A DNA stretch of 64,000 nt from Verrucomicrobiales bacterium (GTDB lineage Bacteria; Verrucomicrobiota; Verrucomicrobiia; Limisphaerales; UBA9464). This document shows positions 52,447 through 60,103 of the stretch, one piece after another (within the stretch, counting starts at the first letter, position 1; each line of letters starts with the position of its first letter). Under the pieces are notes generated by a model. The model saw only the letters and a program-made list of their open reading frames with translations, was not told the origin of the DNA and ran no database searches. Location of the stretch: NCBI GenBank assembly GCA_027488845.1, contig JAIYBC010000064.1:1-64000 (forward strand), in the 5' to 3' direction. Both the position numbers and the translations under genes were made by a program.

Positions 52447-52872
52447 ATGATGAGTCAGGATCTTCCCGTCAGCGGCTATCAGAGGACCGAACGGTTGGTC
52501 TACTTCGCCCGGATGTGCAGCAAGGCCAGGCTGATGCTCCGAGGCGTTTTGCCGGAATCCTACCATGGGTTTCTCGGAGTGGGATTCGACGGCCGATGCT
52601 GCCGCTTCCTGGCGGTCGAGTATTCCGACATCAAGGAGTTGATCGCGGAGAATCGATCCGACGAGGAAATCCTGGCCTGGTGTTATCTCCATGGAAGGCG
52701 CCCCAACGACGAGGAGGTCTTCATCTGGAATCTGTTCATGGAGAAGCGGGGTTGGCGTGACGACGACAGCGCCTTGGTCCAAGCGGAGAAGGAAAGCATC
52801 GGCCTGGGTGATCGCGAGGAGATCCAGACTCTGTTCGACTTCTATGATTTCGATGAGGGCCGAAGAGATTGA
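52447..52872 (+). CDS. DUF5069 family protein
   Basis: A 141-residue cytoplasmic protein. RTERLVYFARMCSKARLMLR, then YHGFLGVGFDGRCCRFLAVE, IKELIAENRSDEEILAWCYL and a C-terminal acidic stretch (LFDFYDFDEGRRD) fit the DUF5069 family, which is helical, common in Verrucomicrobiota and of unknown role. ATG 52447 is followed directly by a second ATG at 52450; either may serve. Its promoter leaves a leader of about 50 bases. It stands alone. Confidence 0.8.
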   Translation: MMSQDLPVSGYQRTERLVYFARMCSKARLMLRGVLPESYHGFLGVGFDGRCCRFLAVEYSDIKELIAENRSDEEILAWCYLHGRRPNDEEVFIWNLFMEKRGWRDDDSALVQAEKESIGLGDREEIQTLFDFYDFDEGRRD

Positions 52873-53189
52873 TCCGCCGGCTCGGTTGTCGACGGGGCAT
52901 ACGGGCAACGAGGTTTCCTCTCCAAAGCCGCCTTGAAGGGGCGTGGAACTCGGGTGCCTGCGGTACCGGAATTCGAAAAGGATCTCGCCTCCTCCGTGAC
53001 GTCATCGCGTTCCGGCAGGACACTGACGCTTCAGATTCCGAATTTCCGGTTTGGTACCGCCTTCGGCTCCATGGGGCACAAGCGGGAATGGGATCTTCGG
53101 GCGGCAGCCTGGCGCAGCTCGATTCCACGTGTCGCACCGCGCCCGCAAATCTCTCTGTCTTCCGCGGCTCCGCTGCTATCGTCCCGCCC
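52873..53189. other. Gene-free stretch
   Basis: No gene, repeat or terminator recognised apart from the queE promoter at its right end (53155-53182). Confidence 0.5.
53155..53182 (+). promoter_or_regulatory. Leaderless-type promoter of queE
   Basis: CTGTCT (53155-53160), 16-base spacer, TATCGT (53177-53182), seven bases (CCCGCCC), GTG at 53190. This spacing decides the GTG start. Confidence 0.5.
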
Positions 53190-53966
53190 GTGCCGGATTC
53201 ACTCAACGTCAACGAAATCTACATCAGCCTCCAGGGTGAGAGCACCTTCGCGGGTCTGCCCTGCGTCTTCGTGCGCCTGACGGCCTGCAATCTCCGCTGC
53301 TCCTACTGCGACACCGCCTACGCCTTCACCCAGGGGAAGCGGCGTCCGATGTCCGAGGTGCGCGACGAGATCCTGAAGTTGGCCGAGCCGTACCAGAAGC
53401 TGGATCGCGCCCACTTCCCGCCTGTGGTCAACGCGGGTGACGCCTCCGCCCAGCACAAGCTGCCGTTGGTGGAATTCACCGGGGGGGAACCGCTGCTCCA
53501 GCCGAATGCCGCGAAGCTGATGCGCCGTCTGGCCGACGACTGCTTCACGGTCCTCGTCGAGACGAGCGGGGCGCATGACATCTCGCACCTCGATCCGCGC
53601 ATCCGCCGGATCATGGACCTCAAGTGTCCGGGCAGCGGCGAGTCGGCCCGCAACCGGTGGGAGAACATCGGGCATCTGCGTGCGACGGACGAGGTGAAGT
53701 TCGTGATCGGATCCTGGGAGGACTACGACTGGGCGTGTCGGACGGTGTTGGACCGCCGGATCGACCAGCGTTGTCCGGTGCTGTTCTCGTGGGTCGCGCC
53801 GTTGTCCGAGGCGCAGCGGGACGCGTCGCTCAAGCCGGTGCCGCCGGGCCACCGGCCCATCACGCGCCGGGAACTCGTGGAGGCGATGGTGAAGGACCAG
53901 GTGCCGGCGCGGTTCCAGTTGCAGATGCACAAGTTCATCTGGCCGCCCGACGAACGGGGAGTGTGA
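53190..53966 (+). CDS. queE: 7-carboxy-7-deazaguanine synthase
   Basis: A 258-residue radical SAM enzyme making the deazaguanine core of queuosine. N-terminal NVNEIYISLQGESTFAGLPC, the Fe-S cluster Cys in ACNLRCSYCDTAYAF (CxxxCxxC), then EFTGGEPLLQPNA (SAM-binding GGE) and FTVLVETSGAHDI are all diagnostic. Start is GTG 53190, which gives MPDSLNVNEIYISLQG and lies 7 bases after the -10. The stop shares one base with the aminotransferase start (TGATG). Other queuosine genes are not in the window. Confidence 0.94.
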   Translation: MPDSLNVNEIYISLQGESTFAGLPCVFVRLTACNLRCSYCDTAYAFTQGKRRPMSEVRDEILKLAEPYQKLDRAHFPPVVNAGDASAQHKLPLVEFTGGEPLLQPNAAKLMRRLADDCFTVLVETSGAHDISHLDPRIRRIMDLKCPGSGESARNRWENIGHLRATDEVKFVIGSWEDYDWACRTVLDRRIDQRCPVLFSWVAPLSEAQRDASLKPVPPGHRPITRRELVEAMVKDQVPARFQLQMHKFIWPPDERGV

Positions 53967-55354
53967 TGCCGACCGCCTCCGAAAAGGTCCTCGGACAGCT
54001 CCGCCGGCACGAGTCGAGGAACATCCTCTTCACCGAGCCGGACGGCACCGGCCCGATCGTCTGGGACCGGGCGAAGGGCTGTCAGGTGGTCGATCTCGAG
54101 GGCCGGAGGTTTCTCGACCTGACCGCGGCGTTCGGCGTGGCAGCGGCGGGGCATGCGAACCCGGCCGTGGTCCGCGCGGCCCGGAACCAACTGGGCCGCC
54201 TCGTCCATGCGATGGGCGACGTGCATCCGCATCCGGGCAAGGCCCGCCTCGCCACGGAACTGAGCCGCCTGACCTATGGACGTTGGTCGCGGCGGGACGG
54301 CGGCCGGGAGACCGGGAAGGTGATCCTCGGATCCTCGGGTTTCGAGGCGGTGGAGGCGGCTTTGAAGACCGCGCGGCTTGCGACGGGACGCCCCGGCATC
54401 GTCGCCTTCGAGGGCGGCTACCACGGCTTGGGATACGGCGCCTTGAACGGAACCCAGCGGGCCCATTTCCGGGAACCGTTCCGCGACCAGTTGCGCGGGT
54501 TCGGCCGGTTCCTTCCGTTTCCCGGGACCGCGGCGGACCTCGATGCCCTGGAGCCGTTGCTCGCCGAGAAGCTGGCCGACGATGCGGTCGGCGCGGTGCT
54601 CGTCGAACCGATGCAGGCGCGCGGTGGAATCCGCATTCCGCCGCCGGGATTCCTCCGGATGCTGCGGCGCTTGGCCGACGCCTCGGGACGCCTGTTGATC
54701 CTCGACGAGATCTACACCGGCTTCGGCCGGACCGGGGCGTGGTTCGCCTGCGAACACGAGGCGGTGGTCCCGGACCTGATCTGCCTCGGCAAGGCGCTCA
54801 CCGGAGGCTTCCCGCTGAGCGCCTGCGTGGGACGGACCCGGGTCATGGACGCCTGGCCTCCGTCGGACGGCGAGGCGGTGCACACCAGCACGTTCCTGGG
54901 GCACCCCGTCGGCTGTGCGATGGCGCTGGCGCAGATCGCCGAGCTGGAACGGCTGCGGCTGCCTGCCCGGTCCAAGCGGCTCGGGAAATCGCTGCAGGCC
55001 GGCCTGGAGGCCGTGGCCGCGGAGTTCCCGGGCGTGGTCCGTCGTGTGTCCGTCTCCGGCCTGATGGGCGGGATCGAGTTCCGCACGGAGGACGGCGGTC
55101 CGGGCACGACGCTTTCCCTGGGAGTGATGCGGAGCCTCCTGGATCGGGGATTCATCGTGCTGCCCGAAGGGGCGGCGGCCGAGGTGATCGGATTCACGCC
55201 ACCGCTGACCATCGGCGAAGATCAGCTCGGTCGTGCCTTGGACGCCTTGGCGGACTCCGTGCGGGGGCTCGTGGCGTCGACGTCGGCGCCGCGGAAGAGG
55301 ACTGCTGCGAAAGTGCGGCGCCGAGTGAAGACCGTGGGGAAGGGGAGACCATGA
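53966..55354 (+). CDS. Class III (PLP-dependent) aminotransferase
   Basis: A 462-residue pyridoxal-phosphate enzyme of the ornithine/GABA aminotransferase class. Motifs: FLDLTAAFGVAAAGHANPAV, KVILGSSGFEAVEAALKTAR (PLP phosphate loop), AFEGGYHGLGYGALN, LLILDEIYTGFGRTGAWFAC (PLP Asp) and DLICLGKALTGGFPLSACVG (Schiff-base Lys), HTSTFLGHPVGCAMAL. The donor and acceptor are not predictable. It ends in a basic tail (APRKRTAAKVRRRVKTVGKG). It lies between queE and rsmA with overlaps of 1 and 4 bases, so all three are co-translated; why a transaminase belongs with RNA-modification genes is unclear. Confidence 0.88.
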   Translation: MPTASEKVLGQLRRHESRNILFTEPDGTGPIVWDRAKGCQVVDLEGRRFLDLTAAFGVAAAGHANPAVVRAARNQLGRLVHAMGDVHPHPGKARLATELSRLTYGRWSRRDGGRETGKVILGSSGFEAVEAALKTARLATGRPGIVAFEGGYHGLGYGALNGTQRAHFREPFRDQLRGFGRFLPFPGTAADLDALEPLLAEKLADDAVGAVLVEPMQARGGIRIPPPGFLRMLRRLADASGRLLILDEIYTGFGRTGAWFACEHEAVVPDLICLGKALTGGFPLSACVGRTRVMDAWPPSDGEAVHTSTFLGHPVGCAMALAQIAELERLRLPARSKRLGKSLQAGLEAVAAEFPGVVRRVSVSGLMGGIEFRTEDGGPGTTLSLGVMRSLLDRGFIVLPEGAAAEVIGFTPPLTIGEDQLGRALDALADSVRGLVASTSAPRKRTAAKVRRRVKTVGKGRP

Positions 55355-56238
55355 CGCTGACCGAGATGCGCCAACTGCTGGAGTCGCGGGACATCCAGCT
55401 CACGAAATCCCTTGGGCAGAACTTCCTCCACGACGGCAACCAGCTCCGCCGCATCGTGGCGGCGGGAGCGGTGGAATCCACGGACCGCGTGCTGGAGATC
55501 GGACCCGGATTGGGGCCGTTGACCGCGCTGTTGTTGGAGAAGGCGGCCGGGGTGCTCGCGATCGAGAAGGACGCACGTCTGGTGGCGGTGCTTCGGGAAC
55601 GGTTCCCGGCATTCGTCGTCCCGACCGGCGATGGTGCTGCCGAGAGGCCTGCCGGGGAACTGCTGCATACGGACGCCTTGGAATGGCTGCAGGACAACCC
55701 GCGCGACTGGAGCGGCTGGAAGCTGGTGGCGAACCTGCCGTACTCGGTCGGTTCCCCGATCCTCGTTGAACTGGCCGAGGCGCCGGTCCCGCCCGATCGG
55801 TTGGTGGCGACGTTGCAGACCGAGGTGGTCCGCCGGATCGCCGCCCGGCCCGACACCGACGACTACGGCCTGCTGACGCTGTTGCTGGGACTGCGGTACA
55901 CGGTGAAGGAAAGCTTCGGCATCCCGCGCGGGTGCTTCCATCCGGCGCCGGACGTCGATTCGGCCTGCGTGACCCTGGTCCGTCGGAAGGAGCCGCTTCT
56001 CGATGCGGAAGGCGGACGCGTCTTCACCCAGTTGGTCAAGCTGGCCTTCTCGCAACGCCGCAAGATGATGATGAAGCTGCTGAAGACCCGCTGGCCGGCT
56101 CCCTTGCTGGAAGAGGCCTTTGCGGCGTGCGGGATTCCGGCGGGCGAGCGGGCCGAGAAGCTGCCGGTCGAGACCTTCGTCGCCCTGACGCGTCGGCTCC
56201 GCGACGCCCCTGCCGCCGCCGGGGTTCCGCCGGGTTGA
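55351..56238 (+). CDS. rsmA: 16S rRNA (adenine(1518)-N(6)/adenine(1519)-N(6))-dimethyltransferase
   Basis: A 295-residue methyltransferase (KsgA) that dimethylates two adjacent adenines in helix 45 of 16S rRNA during 30S maturation. Clear motifs: LTKSLGQNFLHDGNQLRRIV, RVLEIGPGLGPLTALLLEKA (SAM motif I), LVANLPYSVGSPILVELAEA (catalytic NLPY), and VDSACVTLVRR, AFSQRRKMMMKLLKTRW at the C-terminal domain. ATG 55351 overlaps the aminotransferase stop (ATGA) with a strong GGAAGGGGAG upstream, one of the few overlaps with a real Shine-Dalgarno sequence. Confidence 0.95.
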   Translation: MTLTEMRQLLESRDIQLTKSLGQNFLHDGNQLRRIVAAGAVESTDRVLEIGPGLGPLTALLLEKAAGVLAIEKDARLVAVLRERFPAFVVPTGDGAAERPAGELLHTDALEWLQDNPRDWSGWKLVANLPYSVGSPILVELAEAPVPPDRLVATLQTEVVRRIAARPDTDDYGLLTLLLGLRYTVKESFGIPRGCFHPAPDVDSACVTLVRRKEPLLDAEGGRVFTQLVKLAFSQRRKMMMKLLKTRWPAPLLEEAFAACGIPAGERAEKLPVETFVALTRRLRDAPAAAGVPPG

Positions 56239-56262
56239 CTTCGTCGCCACCGCCGGTATTGC
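56235..56262 (+). promoter_or_regulatory. Promoter of the ferredoxin gene
   Basis: TTGACT (56235-56240, overlapping the rsmA stop), 16-base spacer, TATTGC (56257-56262), 27 bases before the ATG. A short conventional leader is predicted. Confidence 0.5.
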
Positions 56263-56289
56263 TCTGGCGTCCGTCCGATCCCCGATTCC

Positions 56290-56577
56290 ATGGCCACCAT
56301 CACGATCCTGCCCTCCAACGCCACCGCGGAAGTGCCCGACGGCGAACTGCTGGTCGAGGCGGGCGAGGTCGCCGGCGTCGAGATGGAGGCCGGCTGCTTC
56401 AACTGCTCCTGTGGCACCTGCGTGGCGGAGGTGGTTTCCGGCATGGAAAACCTCTCCGAGGCGACCCCGGAGGAATTGGATGTGCTCGACCAGTGGAACA
56501 AGGACCCGGAGAAATTCCGGCTCACCTGCTGCGTCCGGCTGCTCCGCGGCGCCTGCACGCTGCGGGCCGGCCACTGA
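56290..56577 (+). CDS. 2Fe-2S ferredoxin
   Basis: A 95-residue plant-type ferredoxin. AGCFNCSCGTCVAEV supplies three cluster cysteines (C-x4-C-x2-C; a fourth Cys inside the loop is extra) and FRLTCCVRLLRGACTLRAGH the last ligand; ATITILPSNATAEVPDGELL is the N-terminal beta sheet. It would shuttle electrons in the cytoplasm. Two adjacent Cys in the C-terminal motif (TCC) leave the exact fourth ligand open. It has its own promoter after rsmA. Partner enzyme not obvious. Confidence 0.9.
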   Translation: MATITILPSNATAEVPDGELLVEAGEVAGVEMEAGCFNCSCGTCVAEVVSGMENLSEATPEELDVLDQWNKDPEKFRLTCCVRLLRGACTLRAGH

Positions 56578-56769
56578 GCCGTACGGAAGAGTCCGGCACT
56601 CCAGTCCGTGAGGCGATGGTGACGAATCACGGGGCCTGCGGCAGGGGAGCAGATCGTCGTCGTCGGTGATCTTCCGGGCCCCGGCCTCTGCTTGCCGTTT
56701 GCGCCTTCGCGAGTTTGCGTGAGGTCACAACTGCCCCCCCGGATCCGATCCGGCCCCGGCGTCGGCGGA

Positions 56770-57393
56770 TCAGAGGGCGGCGATGTCGGCCATGATCCGG
56801 TTGGCGATCTCCTGGTAGATCGCCTTCACGCGCGATTTCTCCGCGTTCGCCAGTTCTGCACGAAGCTCGGCGAAGTCCCTCGGCGCACCGAAGCGGACGG
56901 TGACCTTGCGTGGACGCGGAAGCGCCTGGTGGCGTCCCCAGGCCTCGTACGAACCGTGGATGTGCACCGGCACGACCGGGGCCGTGGACTTGGCCACGAT
57001 CAGGCCGATTCCGGATTTCGCGGGCTGGAGTTTCCCGTCGTGGGTCCGGGTGCCTTCCGGGAAAAGGATGATGCCCCCGCCCGAGTTGAGCCGGTCTAGG
57101 ATGGCCTTCAAACCCGGGCCGCCGCCGCCCTCGCGGTTGACCGGCACGGCGTTCAGCCGCCGGATGTAGGAACCGAGGACCGGCTTGGAGAACAGGGTGT
57201 CGCGGGCGAGGTAGCTGATCTCCCGATCGACGGACGTCCCGACGAGGGGCGGATCGGCGAAGCTGGCGTGGTTCGAGGCGAGGATCACCGGTCCGGTCAG
57301 GGGGACATGGTGCGCGTCCACGGCGCGGGCCCGGAACCAGACCTTGGCGAACGTCCCGAGGACGATCCAGGTGAGTCGATAGGTCGGAGTCAT
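56770..57393 (-). CDS. Lysophospholipid acyltransferase (PlsC family)
   Basis: A 207-residue membrane-associated acyltransferase making phosphatidic acid or related lipids. Motifs: ILASNHASFADPPLVG (catalytic NHxxxxD), FSKPVLGSYIRRLNAVPVNR, IILFPEGTRTHDGKLQ (FPEGTR, acceptor binding) and APVVPVHIHGSYE. A single hydrophobic N-terminal segment precedes the domain. Length is usual for the family. ATG 57393 is in the gap of 7 bases after the upstream MBL-fold gene, so the two are co-transcribed. The acceptor cannot be distinguished by eye. Confidence 0.9.
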   Translation of the reverse strand: MTPTYRLTWIVLGTFAKVWFRARAVDAHHVPLTGPVILASNHASFADPPLVGTSVDREISYLARDTLFSKPVLGSYIRRLNAVPVNREGGGGPGLKAILDRLNSGGGIILFPEGTRTHDGKLQPAKSGIGLIVAKSTAPVVPVHIHGSYEAWGRHQALPRPRKVTVRFGAPRDFAELRAELANAEKSRVKAIYQEIANRIMADIAAL

Positions 57394-57400
57394 CGGCGGT

Positions 57401-58183
57401 TCAGGGGCAGACCACGCGGAGTCCGTCCCAGGCCAACTCCACACCCGCGGGCATCTCGGCCTGGTCGCGGTCGTGGTCGTAGTGGTGGGTGAGGTGCGTC
57501 AGGTAGGTCCGGCCGGCCCCGATCCGGCGGGCCGTCGTGAGCGCCTCGTCGAGGCACATGTGGGTGGGATGCGGTTCCGGCCGAAGGGCGTCCAACACGG
57601 CGACCTGCACCCCGCGCGCGTGCTCGACGGCGGTTTCGGTCACTTCCTTGCAGTCGCTGAAGTAGGCCAGCCGCTTCACGCCGTCCTGCTCGAAGACCAG
57701 CCCGCTGGTGGTGATCCGGCCATGCGGAAGCTGATGGGGAGTGATGCGAAGGTCCCCGATCTCGAAGGGACCGTCGAACACCCGGGGAAGCGGGTTGAAG
57801 TAGCTGGTCGGGATCGGACGCCCGTCGAAGGCGTAGACGTAGATCCTCCGCAGGTGGGACATCGTCTCCTCGGTGGCGTGGATCGGAAGCGCGCTTCCCC
57901 GGAGGTCGCAGACGCGCCGGCTGTCATCGAGTCCCATGATGTGGTCCGCATGGGCGTGGGTGATGATGATCGCGTCCAGGAAGCCGAGGCCCTCCCGGAG
58001 CATCTGCGTGCGGAAGTCCGGCGTGGTGTCGACGACGATCCGCGTGGTCGGGGTCTGGACGTAGATGGACGAGCGGAGACGGTGGTTGCGCGGGTTGGCG
58101 AGGTACTCCGGCGGATGCTCCTTCCCGATGATCGGCACCCCCTGGGAGGTGCCGGTGCCCAGGAATCGGAACTCGAACGACAT
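57401..58183 (-). CDS. MBL-fold metallohydrolase (PhnP-like)
   Basis: A 260-residue metallo-beta-lactamase-fold hydrolase. [20 protein letters not shown] at the start is typical of the PhnP-like branch (phosphodiesterase of cyclic phosphates), then [16 protein letters not shown] (zinc motif HxHxDH), FSDCKEV (Asp) and THLTHHYDH (final His). No signal peptide. The -35/-10 pair TTGACA-N18-CAGTCT ends 6 bases before the ATG, a very good leaderless-type promoter. plsC follows after 7 bases. Confidence 0.9.
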   Translation of the reverse strand: MSFEFRFLGTGTSQGVPIIGKEHPPEYLANPRNHRLRSSIYVQTPTTRIVVDTTPDFRTQMLREGLGFLDAIIITHAHADHIMGLDDSRRVCDLRGSALPIHATEETMSHLRRIYVYAFDGRPIPTSYFNPLPRVFDGPFEIGDLRITPHQLPHGRITTSGLVFEQDGVKRLAYFSDCKEVTETAVEHARGVQVAVLDALRPEPHPTHMCLDEALTTARRIGAGRTYLTHLTHHYDHDRDQAEMPAGVELAWDGLRVVCP

Positions 58184-58189
58184 GGGCGA

Positions 58190-58219
58190 AGACTGCGAGG
58201 GCGGGGGAACCGATGTCAA
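58190..58219 (-). promoter_or_regulatory. Leaderless-type promoter of the MBL-fold gene
   Basis: On the minus strand: TTGACA (58219-58214, perfect), 18-base spacer, CAGTCT (58195-58190), six bases (TCGCCC), ATG at 58183. Confidence 0.7.
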
Positions 58220-58376
58220 AGGGTCCGGCGAACCGCTGTCGAAGGGGGGTCCGGTCCGTCGGCCCCCGACTTCCGTCCATGCCGGCGTCGGCGGAGAGGG
58301 GCCCCGGGCCGGAGCCGTGTCGGGCGGGCCGCGGTTTCCTGTTCCCCTTTTCCCGCGCGCCCATTCTGCTCTTCCG

Positions 58377-60068
58377 GTGCTCAGCACGCTTCGGATCAAG
58401 AACCTGGCGCTCGTGGCGGACCTCACGTTGGAGCTGCCCGCGGGGTATGTCGCGGTCACCGGCGAGACCGGTGCCGGCAAGTCGGTCATCCTCGGTGCGT
58501 TGAACCTGGTGCTTGGGCGCAGGGCCGACCGGGGAATGATCCGGTCCGGTGAGGACGCCTGCACGGTGGAGGCGGTCTTCGACGTGAGGTCGCTCCGTCC
58601 GCCGCTCGACGCCTTCCTGGAAGAGCATGGGCTGGAGCCCTGTGACGGCGGGCAACTGGTCCTGAAGCGGGCCTTCACCGCGGCGGGAACCAACCGTCAG
58701 TTCGTCAACGGTTCGCCCACCACGCTCTCCACGCTGGCGGAACTCGGGGGACGCCTCGTGGACCTCCATGGTCCGAACGACCACCGCTCGCTGCTCCAGA
58801 CCGCGCGTCAGCTGGACATCCTGGACGCCTACGGCGGCCTCGAGGCGTTGCGTGGGGCGTACTCGGCGAAGGTGCGTCGCCGGGCGGAACTCGTGGCCGA
58901 GGTGGCGGCGTTGGTGGTGGACGAGCGGACCTATGCCCAGCAGTTGGACCTGCTCCGGCACCAGGTGCGGGAGATCCAGGGAGCGCGGCTGCGGGCAGGC
59001 GAGGAAGAGGAGGTTGTTGCGGAGCATCGCCGGGCCGCGAACGCCGCGCGGTTGCTGGAGCTTTCCGGGGCGGCGCTCGAGGCCTTGGGCGAAGGGGAGG
59101 GGGCCGCGCTCACCGTGCTGGGGGCCGTTGGAAGGCCGTTGCACGAACTGGCGCGCATCGACCCGACGGCGGAGGGCCTCGTCGAGACCCATTCCCAGGC
59201 GGTCGCGCTGTTGCGGGAACTCCAGACGGGCCTTTCGCGGCAGGCGGACCGCATCGAGCTGGATCCCGCCCGGCTGGCGGAACTCGAGGAACGCCTCAAC
59301 CTGCTGCAATCCCTGAAGCGGAAGTACGGCGGGACCTTGGACGAGGTGCTCCGGTTCGGCGCGGAGGCGTCGGAGCGGCTGGCCCAGCTCGAGGGGCGCG
59401 ATGGCGAGCTGGAACGGCTGCGGTCGGCCATCGCCGGCGTGGACCGCGAGATCCTCGAGGCGGGGCGGGCCCTTTCGTCGGGACGCCGGGAGCTGTTGCC
59501 GCGGCTGGATGCGGCGGTGTGCCGGGAGCTGCGGTCGCTCGGATTCCGACAGAGCCGGTTCGAGGTCGGGATGGTCACCGCGGAACCCGAGGACGTCCCC
59601 GATCCGGGCGGCTTCGACCGGGTGGAGTTCCAGTTCGCACCGAATCCGGGCGAACCCGGCCGTCCGCTCCGGGCCATCGCCTCGAGCGGCGAGCTGGCGC
59701 GGGTGATGCTGGCGGTGAAGACGGTGCTCGCGGACCAGGACGAGGTCCCGGTGCTGGTCTTCGACGAGGTCGACGCGAACGTGGGCGGAGAGACCGCGCA
59801 CGCCGTGGGGGCGAGCATGGCACGCATCGCGAAGCGGCATCAGGTGCTGTGCATCACCCATCTCGCGCCGGTGGCGGCCCAGGCCTCGGCGCACCAGGTG
59901 GTCTCGAAGGAGACGCGCGGAGGACGGACGGAGTCCCGGATCGAGGCGGTCGAAGGGGAGGCCCGTGTCGACGAGTTGGCCCGGATGCTGGGAGGCGGCG
60001 AGGCCGCGCGGAACCACGCTTCGGAGCTCCTGCGCCTGGCAACGGGTCGTCCCAAGGGGAAGAACTGA
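58377..60068 (+). CDS. recN: DNA repair protein RecN
   Basis: A 563-residue SMC-like ATPase for double-strand break repair. Walker [21 protein letters not shown] (about 29-48), the Q/lid region [13 protein letters not shown], a long coiled coil in the middle (about 160-380), SGGELxR-type signature [14 protein letters not shown] and Walker [17 protein letters not shown] with [15 protein letters not shown]. All functional parts are present and length is normal. Start is GTG 58377, giving [13 protein letters not shown]; a CATTCT hexamer lies 9 bases upstream. It is divergent from the MBL-fold gene. Confidence 0.95.
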   Translation: MLSTLRIKNLALVADLTLELPAGYVAVTGETGAGKSVILGALNLVLGRRADRGMIRSGEDACTVEAVFDVRSLRPPLDAFLEEHGLEPCDGGQLVLKRAFTAAGTNRQFVNGSPTTLSTLAELGGRLVDLHGPNDHRSLLQTARQLDILDAYGGLEALRGAYSAKVRRRAELVAEVAALVVDERTYAQQLDLLRHQVREIQGARLRAGEEEEVVAEHRRAANAARLLELSGAALEALGEGEGAALTVLGAVGRPLHELARIDPTAEGLVETHSQAVALLRELQTGLSRQADRIELDPARLAELEERLNLLQSLKRKYGGTLDEVLRFGAEASERLAQLEGRDGELERLRSAIAGVDREILEAGRALSSGRRELLPRLDAAVCRELRSLGFRQSRFEVGMVTAEPEDVPDPGGFDRVEFQFAPNPGEPGRPLRAIASSGELARVMLAVKTVLADQDEVPVLVFDEVDANVGGETAHAVGASMARIAKRHQVLCITHLAPVAAQASAHQVVSKETRGGRTESRIEAVEGEARVDELARMLGGGEAARNHASELLRLATGRPKGKN

Positions 60069-60103
60069 CAGCCCTGCCCGTCGGGATCCGGCTCCGTCCG
60101 GGA

